Shown here piece after piece: positions 1 to 7,151 of a stretch of 32,763 nucleotides of DNA. The stretch comes from Eubacteriales bacterium. Its GTDB lineage: Bacteria > Bacillota > Clostridia > Peptostreptococcales > Anaerovoracaceae. The stretch covers positions 1 through 32,763 of the forward strand of contig JAQWFH010000022.1 of NCBI GenBank assembly GCA_028704515.1. The letters are read 5' to 3'. The notes beneath the pieces are model-generated. The model did not search any database. It saw only the letters and a list, made by a program, of their open reading frames with translations, and was not told where the DNA came from. Each line of letters starts with the position of its first letter. Position 1 is the stretch's first letter. A program made the translations under genes and the position numbers.

Positions 1-149
1 AATGTTTGTAGTGAAACTATTGTACCGCAAAAAGGGGGGTCATTGTCTTTTTTGTTTAAAGGCAAGCAAACCCATTGAAATATCAACAAGTTATTGGTGA
101 ACACTAAGAAATTAGTAGACACTACGTTAAAAATGGGGGAGAAAATTGA
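1..149. other. Left edge, no assignable gene
   Basis: No complete gene is visible. One + frame is open from base 1 to a stop at 76-78 and another runs to about base 100; either could be the last codons of a gene starting left of the window, but neither shows a recognisable motif. Further right, between 225 and 274, an imperfect 8-bp inverted repeat (226-233 with 242-249) lies just upstream of the next gene. It is not followed by a T-run, so I do not call it a terminator. Confidence 0.3.
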
Positions 150-224
150 ATGAATAAGACCAATAAAAAAGCACCTGCCGGACTGCCATCCGAGCAAGCG
201 CACTGTAAAAATATCTACCTTTAG
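150..224 (+). CDS. Possible 24-residue phage peptide
   Basis: A short reading frame begins at ATG 150, preceded by a G-rich Shine-Dalgarno-like stretch (GGGGGAG, about 135-141), and ends at TAG 222-224. The product is lysine-rich at the start (MNKTNKKAPAG...) with no recognised domain. It is the only frame in this gap with a reasonable ribosome site, and early phage regions often contain such micro-genes. It could equally be a leader peptide or chance. No function is proposed. Confidence 0.3.
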   Translation: MNKTNKKAPAGLPSEQAHCKNIYL

Positions 225-274
225 GATATCACGAAAAAACCCGTGATGTCAATACGAAAAGCAAGGAGGAAAAA

Positions 275-613
275 ATGAGTCAATCTATCATAAATAAAGC
301 CATAGCTCACATCACAGAGGAAATGATGAAAGATCCGAACGATATGGCGATCGTGGCTATTGAGGAACATCTGACAAGCATTTGCACCACCGAGGCTGTC
401 GCCGTAGCGTTGCTTACGGAAGGCAAGACTCTCAAAGGGGCTCTTGGCGCAATACAAGAGGTTGCAAGAAAAAGGCAAAAGAACGGGTGCGGCTGCGTAT
501 CAGGAGACGAAGGATTCGCAATCGCGGAAAAGTATTACGGTATTGATTCGCAAGTAGCATCTGCGCCTGTACACAAGACGGCTGCCGCGATCAACGTCCT
601 CGATTTTCTTTAG
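275..613 (+). CDS. PcfK-like / AcrIIA9-family protein
   Basis: This 112-residue protein resembles the PcfK-like family, to which the Cas9 inhibitor AcrIIA9 belongs. The resemblance is recalled, not searched: an N-terminal helix with INKAI (6-10), a middle section with LLTEGKTLKGALGAI (46-60), then VARKRQKNGCGCVSGDEGFAIA with KYYGID (86-91). The pattern of a basic stretch followed by a cysteine, then D/E-x-F-x-IA and a tyrosine-rich end is the hallmark I rely on. The start ATG has a strong AAGGAGG site. It lies 12 bases before a PcfJ-like gene, the partner seen with PcfK in plasmids and prophages, and both are probably co-translated. In the PcfK context the native function is unknown. Cas9 inhibition is possible but is proven only for some family members. 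Confidence 0.72.
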   Translation: MSQSIINKAIAHITEEMMKDPNDMAIVAIEEHLTSICTTEAVAVALLTEGKTLKGALGAIQEVARKRQKNGCGCVSGDEGFAIAEKYYGIDSQVASAPVHKTAAAINVLDFL

Positions 614-625
614 GGGGTGCGCTGT

Positions 626-2167
626 ATGCAAATTATTTTCAAGCAATCGAGCGCTAAGGCGGGAGAAAATCAAAAAGCCGTGAAGCTTTGCAAGAAGATC
701 AAGTATCCTCGCGATTTTGCGGATTATATCGCCCGCTCGGTGCTGCAGCCCTTATTGATCTACAGAAACGGCGAACGTCGGGGCTTCGTCACTTGTTGTA
801 ACGAATATATCAAACTCGACGGCCCGCTTCGCACGAACGCCAAGGAGGATTGCCCTGTTTGCGGCAAGCGCGTCTTGACGGTTCCGTATACAAGAAAAAG
901 ACAGTACGACGATAACGGCGTAGTCATTGCGTACCGCGAGAAAGAAAAGCTCTATTTGGCCGCATTAAGCATAGAGCGGGACTGTTCTCCGGGGGAGATA
1001 TTCTCCAACGGAGAGGTGTTTGCGGGGGTATGGCCTACCAATATCTTTGAAATTACTCCGACTGCGAGGGCTGTATATACAAATCGTTGGTACAACGGAT
1101 GGAGGTGCGACAAGGAAAAGGTAAGATCTCTTGACTCCGGGAGCTTTAATTATGCGGTCTATTTACACAAACAATCGATTAGACGTGCCTTGCAGGGTTC
1201 GTTTTTGGGACGCGTAAACTATGAGAAAGTGTTGCGGTATAATTCGACGACCTTTGTCAGGTACTTATTTCTGGCGGCAAAATATCCGCAGGTGGAATAT
1301 CTCGAAAAGCTTGGTTTGGAAAGCTTAATTGATGATCGGCTTTACGGACGTAGGACATATAGTGCCGTAAACTGGCGGGGCAGGGATTTAAAATCAACAT
1401 TGGGCCTTTCGCCGGGAGAAGTAAGACGACTTAAAAGCTTTACCGATCCTGCGGCCGCAATCGCGACGCTGCGAAAATGCAAAAAAGAAGGATGGAATCC
1501 GAATCCGAACGATCTGGCGAATGTATTGCGCGTGCTCGATATCGTGGAAGACAGAGGATTCCTCAAGCATATGACAGTAAAACAGTTGTATCGCTACATA
1601 AAAAAACAAGAATCCGAGTATCGGGCGGGAGACACATACCCGCTAAGGCGTGACTATAAAGACTATATCAAAGAATTGGTTGAGCTCGGATATGACTTAA
1701 CGGATGAATACTACCTGTTCCCGAAATCGCTTACCGAGGCTCACGGAAGAACGAGCGCGGAACTCAGGTTGAAGATTGAGAGGGAGCAGGTTGCTGTAGC
1801 TCGGAAAGAGACTATGCAGTACAAGAAAAAAGTCTTGCCGCACCTTATCCCGCTTGCCTTAGAAGCGGATGGGTTTAAGATATTCCCCGTGGCCTCAAAG
1901 GCCGATCTTTTGGCGGAAGGGCGCACGCAACATCATTGCGTCGCAGGATATTGGGATAGGGTGAGGAGCGGGAGCACTGCAATCTTCTTAATTCGTCGAG
2001 TGACCGCGCCTGAGCTTAATTTTTACACTCTCGAGCTTAATCCTAAGAATAAAACGGTGCAACAGTGCAGAGGTATAAGAAATTGCGGTATGACGGAAGA
2101 AGTTGAAGCATTCGTTGGTAAATGGCTTTCCGAGGTTGTGAAGAAACAGCTAAAGAAAGCCGTATAG
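626..2167 (+). CDS. PcfJ-like protein
   Basis: A 513-residue PcfJ-family protein of unknown biochemical role, found on conjugative plasmids and phages beside PcfK. The C-terminal PcfJ signature spans about residues 425-513: an AEGRTQHHCVAGY motif (His436, His437, Cys438), a WDRVRSG stretch, an IFLIRR strand, and a QQCRGIRNCGMTEEV segment. Near the N-terminus are paired cysteines (57-58) and a CPVC motif (76-79), probably a zinc ribbon. I chose ATG 626 because the G-rich ribosome site (613-619) sits about 7 bases before it; a GTG at 617 in the same frame lies within that site. It follows the PcfK-like gene by 12 bases. The conserved His-His-Cys suggests a catalytic or metal site, which is inference. 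Confidence 0.8.
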   Translation: MQIIFKQSSAKAGENQKAVKLCKKIKYPRDFADYIARSVLQPLLIYRNGERRGFVTCCNEYIKLDGPLRTNAKEDCPVCGKRVLTVPYTRKRQYDDNGVVIAYREKEKLYLAALSIERDCSPGEIFSNGEVFAGVWPTNIFEITPTARAVYTNRWYNGWRCDKEKVRSLDSGSFNYAVYLHKQSIRRALQGSFLGRVNYEKVLRYNSTTFVRYLFLAAKYPQVEYLEKLGLESLIDDRLYGRRTYSAVNWRGRDLKSTLGLSPGEVRRLKSFTDPAAAIATLRKCKKEGWNPNPNDLANVLRVLDIVEDRGFLKHMTVKQLYRYIKKQESEYRAGDTYPLRRDYKDYIKELVELGYDLTDEYYLFPKSLTEAHGRTSAELRLKIEREQVAVARKETMQYKKKVLPHLIPLALEADGFKIFPVASKADLLAEGRTQHHCVAGYWDRVRSGSTAIFLIRRVTAPELNFYTLELNPKNKTVQQCRGIRNCGMTEEVEAFVGKWLSEVVKKQLKKAV

Positions 2168-2181
2168 AGAAAGGATTACAT

Positions 2182-3186
2182 ATGAGTAAAGAAATTATAG
2201 AGGTTGATTACAAGGTAGTGCCTGAGCGCACTCTTGACATCATCGCAATCGAGATTAAAACAATCGACAACCATGTCTGTCAAGTCGCATTATCGGGGGC
2301 TGTAGCGATTGGGACACGGCTCGAAGAAGCGAAAGAGCAGGTTGGACATGGGAAATGGGAAGAGTGGTGCCGCGAAAACCTAAACTACAGTAAAAGTAAA
2401 GCGGAAAGATTTATGAAGATTGCGTTGGAATACGGGAACGAAAACAGTCCGTATTTAGCGGCGATTTCAAAAACGTCAACGTTGACGGATTTCAGCATTT
2501 CCAAGGCTTTAAAGCTTCTTTTGATACCTGAAGATGAGGTTGAGGCTTTTGCGGGCGATGCTGATATCGGCAATACCTCCGTAAGAGAGCTTGAAGCTAA
2601 AATTAAACAGCTTGAGGCTGAAAAAGAGGAAATCGGAGACGAGCTTGTTGCATCCGACAGTGATTTAAAGATGGTTGAGGATCATCTTGCAGCCGCAGAG
2701 GCAGAAAAAGAAAGGCTCGAAACAGAGCTGGAGGCAGTTAAGGCAAAAGTGGATAGAAGTCCCGAGGAATCCGAAGAGCTCGAAAAAGCAAGGACGGAAA
2801 TTGAAAAGATACGAAAGAAGCTAAAAACTGCAGAGGCTAAGGTAAAGGATGCAGAGGCGGAAAAACAGAGGGCTATGGAAGAGGCGGCAATCAAAGTAAA
2901 ACAAGAAGCGAAAAGTGAAGCTGAGGCCGCTTTGTCTGGATCAATTGAAGCTCTCAAGGCTGTGGCTGAAGAGGCGGAAAAGAAAGTTTTGGCTGCTGAA
3001 AACAAAATGAAAGTTATGAGTAATGAAGATGTTGCGCGCTTCAAGGTCAAAGTAGATGATACCCAGGAAGCCTTTAGCGATGCCTTGCTTTGTATCAAGA
3101 AGGTTGCCGGCGCAGATCCCGAGCAGGCGGAGAAGATGAGTAATGCTTTAAAGACAGTCTTAAAAGTAATGAGCGAGCAGTTCTAG
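2182..3186 (+). CDS. DUF3102-like coiled-coil protein
   Basis: A 334-residue protein. The first ~85 residues match the DUF3102 pattern, an all-helical phage and plasmid domain, with GTRLEEAKEQVGHGKWEEWC and the NYSKSKAERFMKIA segment that follows. The domain looks DNA-associated, but its function is not established. From about residue 115 to 290 the sequence is a long, highly charged coiled coil of E, K and A. A frame open from 2122 overlaps the upstream gene, but ATG 2182 is preceded by an AAAGGA site at 2170-2175 and gives the expected N-terminus. It belongs to the early operon. Large antisense frames over the coiled coil are composition artefacts. Confidence 0.7.
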   Translation: MSKEIIEVDYKVVPERTLDIIAIEIKTIDNHVCQVALSGAVAIGTRLEEAKEQVGHGKWEEWCRENLNYSKSKAERFMKIALEYGNENSPYLAAISKTSTLTDFSISKALKLLLIPEDEVEAFAGDADIGNTSVRELEAKIKQLEAEKEEIGDELVASDSDLKMVEDHLAAAEAEKERLETELEAVKAKVDRSPEESEELEKARTEIEKIRKKLKTAEAKVKDAEAEKQRAMEEAAIKVKQEAKSEAEAALSGSIEALKAVAEEAEKKVLAAENKMKVMSNEDVARFKVKVDDTQEAFSDALLCIKKVAGADPEQAEKMSNALKTVLKVMSEQF

Positions 3187-3221
3187 CATGGATGCTTCGA
3201 CGCATATAGAAAGGGCGAGTT

Positions 3222-3599
3222 ATGGGAACGAGGAAACATCACGCCGTTATGCTTTCCAGCAAAACGCACTGGAATAATAAGATTTTTGACGGAAGCAAAA
3301 AGGCAGAGCCACGGGATAGGTATCCTACGCATGCGAATATCCCTTTTATAGTTTATCTTTATGACTCGGATATGAGAAAAATTACGGGTGAATTTGAATG
3401 TATTGACATTATCGACAACACTAATATCGAATACATCGCTCAAATGACCTCGATGAGCGTAGAGACTGTAATAAAATACATAGATCATAGCCGCGTGTAC
3501 CTCTGGGAGATTGGCAGGGTAAGGGAATACACTAAGCTACGAAACATGGAGGAATTTGGTCTTAATTGGCCGCCCAAAACATGGGTGTATGTTGATTGA
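3222..3599 (+). CDS. ASCH/PUA-like phage protein
   Basis: A 125-residue protein that resembles the small ASCH/PUA-like domains that phages often carry. It opens with a short strand and the NKIFDGSKKAEPRDRYP segment (about 20-35), equivalent to the ligand-loop 'I-x-x-G-x-K-x-x-E-x-R' of the family. It continues with a strand (FIVYLYDSD) and GEFEC, and ends with the W/Y-rich W-P-P-K-T-W-V-Y-V tail. The family is thought to bind RNA or modified nucleotides; the ligand here is unknown. In this copy the usual EVR-like acidic-x-Arg appears as EPR, so the ligand pocket may differ. It sits between the DUF3102 gene and ssb in the early operon, with a modest AAAGGG ribosome site. Confidence 0.6.
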   Translation: MGTRKHHAVMLSSKTHWNNKIFDGSKKAEPRDRYPTHANIPFIVYLYDSDMRKITGEFECIDIIDNTNIEYIAQMTSMSVETVIKYIDHSRVYLWEIGRVREYTKLRNMEEFGLNWPPKTWVYVD

Positions 3600-3621
3600 A
3601 AGCCTGAGAGGAGAAAGATGA

Positions 3622-4032
3622 ATGAATAGCGTAATTTTAATAGGCAGACTGACAAGAGATCCCGAGGTTAGATATGTACCCGAATCCCAGCTTGCAGTAG
3701 CTAGATTTTCGATAGCGATAGACAGACCTCCGAGAAAAGACGGAGCAAAGCAGACGGATTTCCCGAGGATAACTGTGTTCGGGAAGCAAGCGGAAAATTG
3801 CGAGCGCTACCTTTCTAAGGGAAGGCTGGTGGGGGTACAGGGCAGGATACAAACAGGAAGCTATAAAAACAAGGAAGGTCAGACAGTATACACGACAGAC
3901 GTGGTCGCCGACAGAATTGAATTCCTTGAATGGGGCGACAAAAGTGAATCTCCGAGCGGTGATTCACAGAGCCGGGACTTCGGACTACCTGAAGGTTTCC
4001 AGCCGATAGACGATGACGATATGCCGTTTTAG
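3622..4032 (+). CDS. ssb: Single-stranded DNA-binding protein
   Basis: A 136-residue SSB. The OB-fold starts with MNSVILIGRLTRDPEVRY, the standard SSB opening, and includes the FPRITVFGKQAENC strand and the GRLVGVQGRIQTGSY segment. The disordered tail after residue ~105 ends with the acidic D-D-D-D-M-P-F tip that recruits replication and repair partners. The start is ATG 3622; a near-by ATG at 3618 runs into a stop after three codons. It coats ssDNA during phage replication or recombination and lies in the early operon just before a zinc-ribbon gene and a PC4-like gene. Confidence 0.97.
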   Translation: MNSVILIGRLTRDPEVRYVPESQLAVARFSIAIDRPPRKDGAKQTDFPRITVFGKQAENCERYLSKGRLVGVQGRIQTGSYKNKEGQTVYTTDVVADRIEFLEWGDKSESPSGDSQSRDFGLPEGFQPIDDDDMPF

Positions 4033-4040
4033 GAGGAGAT

Positions 4041-4346
4041 ATGAAAACATTAATCTGTGAGCAATGCGGAAATACATATATCGCAACAAGGGCATCTCAA
4101 AAATATTGCTCAGATGAATGCCGCCTTATTGTTATAAAGGAGCGGGGGCGTCTCTATAATGATAAGCACCGTCAGAAAGAGAAGATAGATGAACAGAAAA
4201 AAGCAAAAGACGCCATCGGATATATAAACGAGAAAGCGAGAGAATCGGGAATGAGCTACGGGCAATACAGAGCGAAACTGATGCTTAAAAATATGCCTAA
4301 AATAAATACGGAATTGGCGAATGAATTGAAAGTGAAAAATGTTTGA
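4041..4346 (+). CDS. Small zinc-ribbon phage protein
   Basis: A 101-residue protein with an N-terminal C-x2-C ... C-x3-C zinc ribbon (CEQCGNTY and YCSDEC, about residues 6-28), followed by a lysine/glutamate-rich helix and a GMSYGQYRAKLML motif near the C-terminus. Proteins of this make-up are common in Firmicutes prophages and are annotated as hypothetical. The ribbon suggests nucleic-acid or protein binding. Ribosome site GGAGGAG lies 5 bases before ATG 4041, and its 3' end runs close to the next gene, so the two are probably translated together. Confidence 0.65.
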   Translation: MKTLICEQCGNTYIATRASQKYCSDECRLIVIKERGRLYNDKHRQKEKIDEQKKAKDAIGYINEKARESGMSYGQYRAKLMLKNMPKINTELANELKVKNV

Positions 4347-4374
4347 ATTATACGGAGGAAGGAGAGTAAAAAAT

Positions 4375-4590
4375 ATGGCAGATAATTTTAATTTTGAAAT
4401 TATAAGGAATTTATGCATTTTATCCACAAATACAAGAACAGGCTGGAGCAAGGAGCTCAATGTGATCTCATGGAACGGCAGAGAGCCTAAATTGGACATA
4501 AGGGAATGGAACAAAGAGCATACAAAGTGCAATAAGGGTATTACGCTCACAGAAGAAGAGCTTGCAGCCCTCAAAGAAGCGGAAATATAA
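4375..4590 (+). CDS. PC4/YdbC-like ssDNA-binding protein
   Basis: A 71-residue protein of the PC4 (p15 coactivator) / YdbC type, which binds single-stranded DNA. The match rests on ICILSTNTRTGWSKELNVIS, then SWNGREPKLDIREW, and the end GITLTEEELAALKEA, all typical of bacterial YdbC-like PC4 proteins. A longer frame opens at 4339 inside the previous gene, but the GGAGGAAGGAG ribosome site at 4352-4364 points to ATG 4375. It follows ssb and may take part in replication or recombination. It is a second ssDNA-binding protein in the same early operon. Confidence 0.8.
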   Translation: MADNFNFEIIRNLCILSTNTRTGWSKELNVISWNGREPKLDIREWNKEHTKCNKGITLTEEELAALKEAEI

Positions 4591-4594
4591 TAAA

Positions 4595-4615
4595 GCCTCG
4601 GACAAGCTCCGAGGC
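4595..4615 (+). terminator. Hairpin closing the ssb/PC4 operon
   Basis: A perfect 8-bp stem (GCCTCGGA at 4595-4602, TCCGAGGC at 4608-4615) with a 5-base loop begins four bases after the stop of the PC4-like gene. No T-run follows directly, so termination may be partial or factor-dependent; a role in RNA stability is also possible. Confidence 0.5.
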
Positions 4616-4710
4616 ACAGCTATAGAATCTTTATTATATATAGGTAAGTTGAAGAGCTCGGGTTAAGAGCAGTTAAACTTGATTAAGGTTATTAACAATA
4701 GAGGTGCGTA

Positions 4711-5532
4711 ATGGCAATCAAAGAAACTATCATGGCTGGTGGAATTATATTCGGCAGGATGATGCAGAGAAGTCCGGTAGGGCACAAAGGAAAAAGAGCA
4801 GGAAGAGCGAATCCAACAATTGAAGAGGTGCAGAGGAATAACGATAGATATGCGGAAAGAGACCTCGCAATAAAACTATGCCATAATTATATCCCTGGCG
4901 ACATTCATCTCACTTCTACATACGGCGGGATTGAGCCTTCAGCTGAAGTGGCTAAGCGCCACGTAACTAATTTCCTGCCTCGGTTGAAGAGGTTGTACGA
5001 AAAAGCCGGCATAACGTTTAAGTATATCCTGGTTACAGAATATTTAAACAAAAGAATCCATCACCACCTCATTATTCCTAAAGGTCTTAGTCGCGAAGAA
5101 ATTGAAGCTGCATGGGGGCAAGGGTCAATCTTTATGAGCCCGCTTTATAAGGATAAGGATTACAGAGAGCTTGCGCATTACCTAATCAAAGAGACTTCGA
5201 AGACATTCCGAGATCCTGAGGCAACTTTCAGGAAACGATACACCTGTAGCAGGAACATCGAGACGCCACCAGTATATCGGGAACTCATTCATGATCACGA
5301 GGTTGAGGGAGAGCCTGAGCCGATTAGAGGGTATTACATAGACAAGGACAGCGTATATCGAGGCGAGAATCCATTTACGGAAAGACTTTATGTTGAGTAC
5401 ATCATGCTGCCTATCGACATATACCATACGCGAGTAAGATTTAACAATAAAGAAAAACGGAAGTATAAGCGAGAAAATTATGATAACTGGCTCAGGAAAA
5501 ACGGAGAGCGTCAGATCGTTATAGATATTTAA
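4711..5532 (+). CDS. HUH endonuclease / Rep-like protein
   Basis: A 273-residue protein with the motif order of rolling-circle replication initiators and G2P/ORF2-type HUH nucleases: motif 1 DIHLTSTYG (64-72), motif 2 KRIHHHLII (114-122, three histidines for divalent metal), and motif 3 HYLIKETSK (156-164) carrying the candidate catalytic Tyr157 and Lys160. The HUH relaxase chemistry would nick one DNA strand with a 5'-phosphotyrosine link. The central histidine replaces the usual hydrophobic residue of H-U-H, a variant I believe occurs in this family. The first ~30 residues are basic (RSPVGHKGKRAGR), maybe for DNA binding. It sits in the replication region before the late regulator. Function is inferred from motifs only. 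Confidence 0.6.
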   Translation: MAIKETIMAGGIIFGRMMQRSPVGHKGKRAGRANPTIEEVQRNNDRYAERDLAIKLCHNYIPGDIHLTSTYGGIEPSAEVAKRHVTNFLPRLKRLYEKAGITFKYILVTEYLNKRIHHHLIIPKGLSREEIEAAWGQGSIFMSPLYKDKDYRELAHYLIKETSKTFRDPEATFRKRYTCSRNIETPPVYRELIHDHEVEGEPEPIRGYYIDKDSVYRGENPFTERLYVEYIMLPIDIYHTRVRFNNKEKRKYKRENYDNWLRKNGERQIVIDI

Positions 5533-5572
5533 CCTCAAAAAAGTGAAGAGGCTTATTTGCATTGGAGGAGTT

Positions 5573-5974
5573 ATGACAAAAAAGGAAATCGAGCAAATTT
5601 ATCATCTGAACAACGAAGTCAAGATGTGGCAGCGGGAGCTTGATCGTCTCCGCTGCAAGAGCATCGCGGGCGGTGCCGTTCTGTCTAATGCGCCTGTCAA
5701 GAATTGCGTGGGTGATAGCACGGGCGAGCTGGCTTCTTCGATAGTTAACTGCGAGGAGATTATAAACGGTAAGCTGGCTGAGGTACAGTTCGCTCGCAGC
5801 CGCATCATCACCTACATAGCCTCAGTTGATGATAGCTACATGCGGCAGGTTTTGTTTTATCGAAACTGTTCCTTAATGAGCTGGAAGCAGGTTGCGAGCG
5901 AACTTGGGGAAGGATACACCTCTGAAGCGGTCAGGCTGTCGTATTATAGATTTTTCCAAGAGAGAAAAATGTAA
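5573..5974 (+). CDS. RinA/ArpU-like late transcription regulator
   Basis: A 133-residue protein of the RinA/ArpU/DUF1492-type family that activates late phage genes. The N-terminal half is a helical region (EIEQIYHLNNEVKMWQREL) and the C-terminus is a sigma-70-region-4-like helix-turn-helix: SWKQVASELG then SEAVRLSYYRF (about 110-128). ATG 5573 follows a GGAGGAG site by 2-3 bases; a longer frame from 5543 lacks one. It is the last early gene, directly upstream of the repeat pairs, terminator and packaging genes, the expected position for the activator of late transcription. Confidence 0.75.
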   Translation: MTKKEIEQIYHLNNEVKMWQRELDRLRCKSIAGGAVLSNAPVKNCVGDSTGELASSIVNCEEIINGKLAEVQFARSRIITYIASVDDSYMRQVLFYRNCSLMSWKQVASELGEGYTSEAVRLSYYRFFQERKM

Positions 5975-6001
5975 CACATGTAACACGTGCTATATGCTAT
6001 A
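5969..6001 (+). promoter_or_regulatory. Candidate late promoter with tandem repeats
   Basis: Two exact tandem repeat pairs lie back to back here: ATGTAACAC at 5969-5977 and 5978-5986, then TGCTATA at 5988-5994 and 5995-6001. The first copy overlaps the stop codon of the RinA-like gene. TATGCTATA resembles a -10 region. The layout suggests activator binding sites upstream of a late promoter, which is an inference from position. Confidence 0.45.
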
Positions 6002-6028
6002 GTTTAAGATAGCAGAGATATTAATCGG

Positions 6029-6055
6029 GAACCACTCATAACAGTGGTTCTTTTT
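6029..6055 (+). terminator. Rho-independent terminator before the HNH gene
   Basis: An 8-bp perfect stem (GAACCACT 6029-6036, AGTGGTTC 6043-6050) with a 6-base loop is followed by TTTTT. It ends early transcription after the late-regulator gene, or attenuates reading into the late operon if the late promoter is upstream at 5969-6001. Confidence 0.85.
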
Positions 6056-6080
6056 CATTGCTCTAAAGGAGGCGATGTTG

Positions 6081-6452
6081 ATGTTAACCAAGCAATGCGC
6101 AAGGTGTAAAAAGATAATCCCGTATGGCTTAAGGTATTGTGAGGCTTGTCAACCAGCCATAGAAACTCAGAAGAGGCATGCAGATGCAAAGCGTGCAAAG
6201 TACTACGATCAGGAGAGAAGAGATAAACAGGCGACGACATTCTATAACAGTGCTGCATGGAAACTGTTATCCAAGACGAGATTGCAGAAGGATGAATACA
6301 GATGCCAAGACTGCGGGGGCATTGCGACAGAAGTCCACCACGAGAAGCCAATCAAAACACACTGGCATCTTCGGTTCGATATCAATAACTTAAAGTCTCT
6401 TTGTACTTCATGCCATAACAAGAAAAGAAAAGACGAGGGGGAGGGCGGGTAA
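6081..6452 (+). CDS. HNH endonuclease (packaging-associated)
   Basis: A 123-residue HNH nuclease. Two zinc-binding C-x2-C pairs flank the site (Cys75/Cys78 and Cys108/Cys111). The ββα-metal motif is VHHEKP (His86-His87), NNLKSL and CHNKK (His112-Asn113). A further N-terminal pair of C-x2-C motifs (7/10, 20/23) could bind another zinc. A possible ATG at 6075 is too close to the AAAGGAGG site (ends 6072); ATG 6081 has normal spacing. HNH enzymes directly upstream of terS/terL act with the terminase on cos-type packaging in several Gram-positive phages. Confidence 0.92.
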   Translation: MLTKQCARCKKIIPYGLRYCEACQPAIETQKRHADAKRAKYYDQERRDKQATTFYNSAAWKLLSKTRLQKDEYRCQDCGGIATEVHHEKPIKTHWHLRFDINNLKSLCTSCHNKKRKDEGEGG

Positions 6453-6490
6453 AAAAGTTTGAAACCTTTTGCCCTAGACCGCATACCAGA
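6435..6490 (+). other. Candidate cos region
   Basis: Between the HNH and terS genes is a G-rich run (6436-6449) followed by an A-run, a short inverted motif AAAGTTT and AAACCTTT, and CCCTAGACCGC (6472-6482). G-rich plus AAAGTTTGAAA plus GACCGC is a layout I associate with cos sites of HNH-encoding phages. The cut position cannot be read from the sequence. Confidence 0.4.
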
Positions 6491-6677
6491 CTAAATCTCA
6501 GCAAAAACTCCCCACGACAAATTCCAAATCATGAATGTTAATGGGGGAAGGGTAAATTTTATACAAAAAATATAAAAAATTACGCGCATGCGAGAGGCAA
6601 CGAAAAAGTAATGAAAAAAAACTGCAAAAAACACACAAAAAACAGGCGAATTCATCAAAGAACGGAGGTAAGAAATT

Positions 6678-7151
6678 ATGGCAGGACCTAGACAACCGAT
6701 TGATCTGGTAAAGGCAAAAGGGAAAAAGCATTTAACCAAAACCGAAATTGAAGAAAGAAGAAATTCTGAAGTAAAGGCGGCGACTAATAAAATAGAGGCG
6801 CCTGCTTATTTGAAGAAATCACAAAAAAACGAATTTAATAAAATTGCGATAGAACTGCTTGACATGGGTATAATGTCAAATCTTGATTGTGATGTATTGG
6901 CACAATATATCACCTCTAGGGAGATGTATATTAAACTGACTAAGGAGTTAAGGAAATCCAAGAATAGCGGGGAAGATTTAGCCAGATATGAGAGAATTGC
7001 CTCATTGCAAGATAAATACTTCAAACAATGCATAACAGTAGCAAGAGAACTTGGTTTAACGATAAGCAGTAGATGCAGACTTGTTGCACCCGCCTCAAAA
7101 GAGCCACCTAAACAAAATAAATTTGATAAATTCCAAAAGGGCGTGGGTTAA
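6678..7151 (+). CDS. terS: Terminase small subunit, P27 type
   Basis: A 157-residue P27-family small terminase subunit, which recognises the packaging site and loads the large subunit. MAGPRQPIDLV is a common opening of the family, the first 40 residues are basic, and the body is helical (PAYLKKSQKNEFNKIAIELL, LDCDVLAQYITSREMY). The ASRCRLV-like end (SSRCRLVAPAS) is typical. ATG 6678 follows an ACGGAGGTAAG site. It joins terL directly, with the next gene starting on the base after its stop. Confidence 0.9.
   Translation: MAGPRQPIDLVKAKGKKHLTKTEIEERRNSEVKAATNKIEAPAYLKKSQKNEFNKIAIELLDMGIMSNLDCDVLAQYITSREMYIKLTKELRKSKNSGEDLARYERIASLQDKYFKQCITVARELGLTISSRCRLVAPASKEPPKQNKFDKFQKGVG

Noticed and set aside
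226..249. Terminator upstream of the AcrIIA9-like gene
   Set aside because: The stem has a wobble and no T-run on either strand.
2682..3098. 138-codon - strand frame rich in Ser and Ala
   Set aside because: It is the shadow of the E/K/A-rich coiled coil on the + strand, with low-complexity content and no ribosome site.
4110..4574. 154-codon - strand frame rich in Phe, Leu and Ile
   Set aside because: It runs against two well-supported + strand genes and has no ribosome site or known motif.
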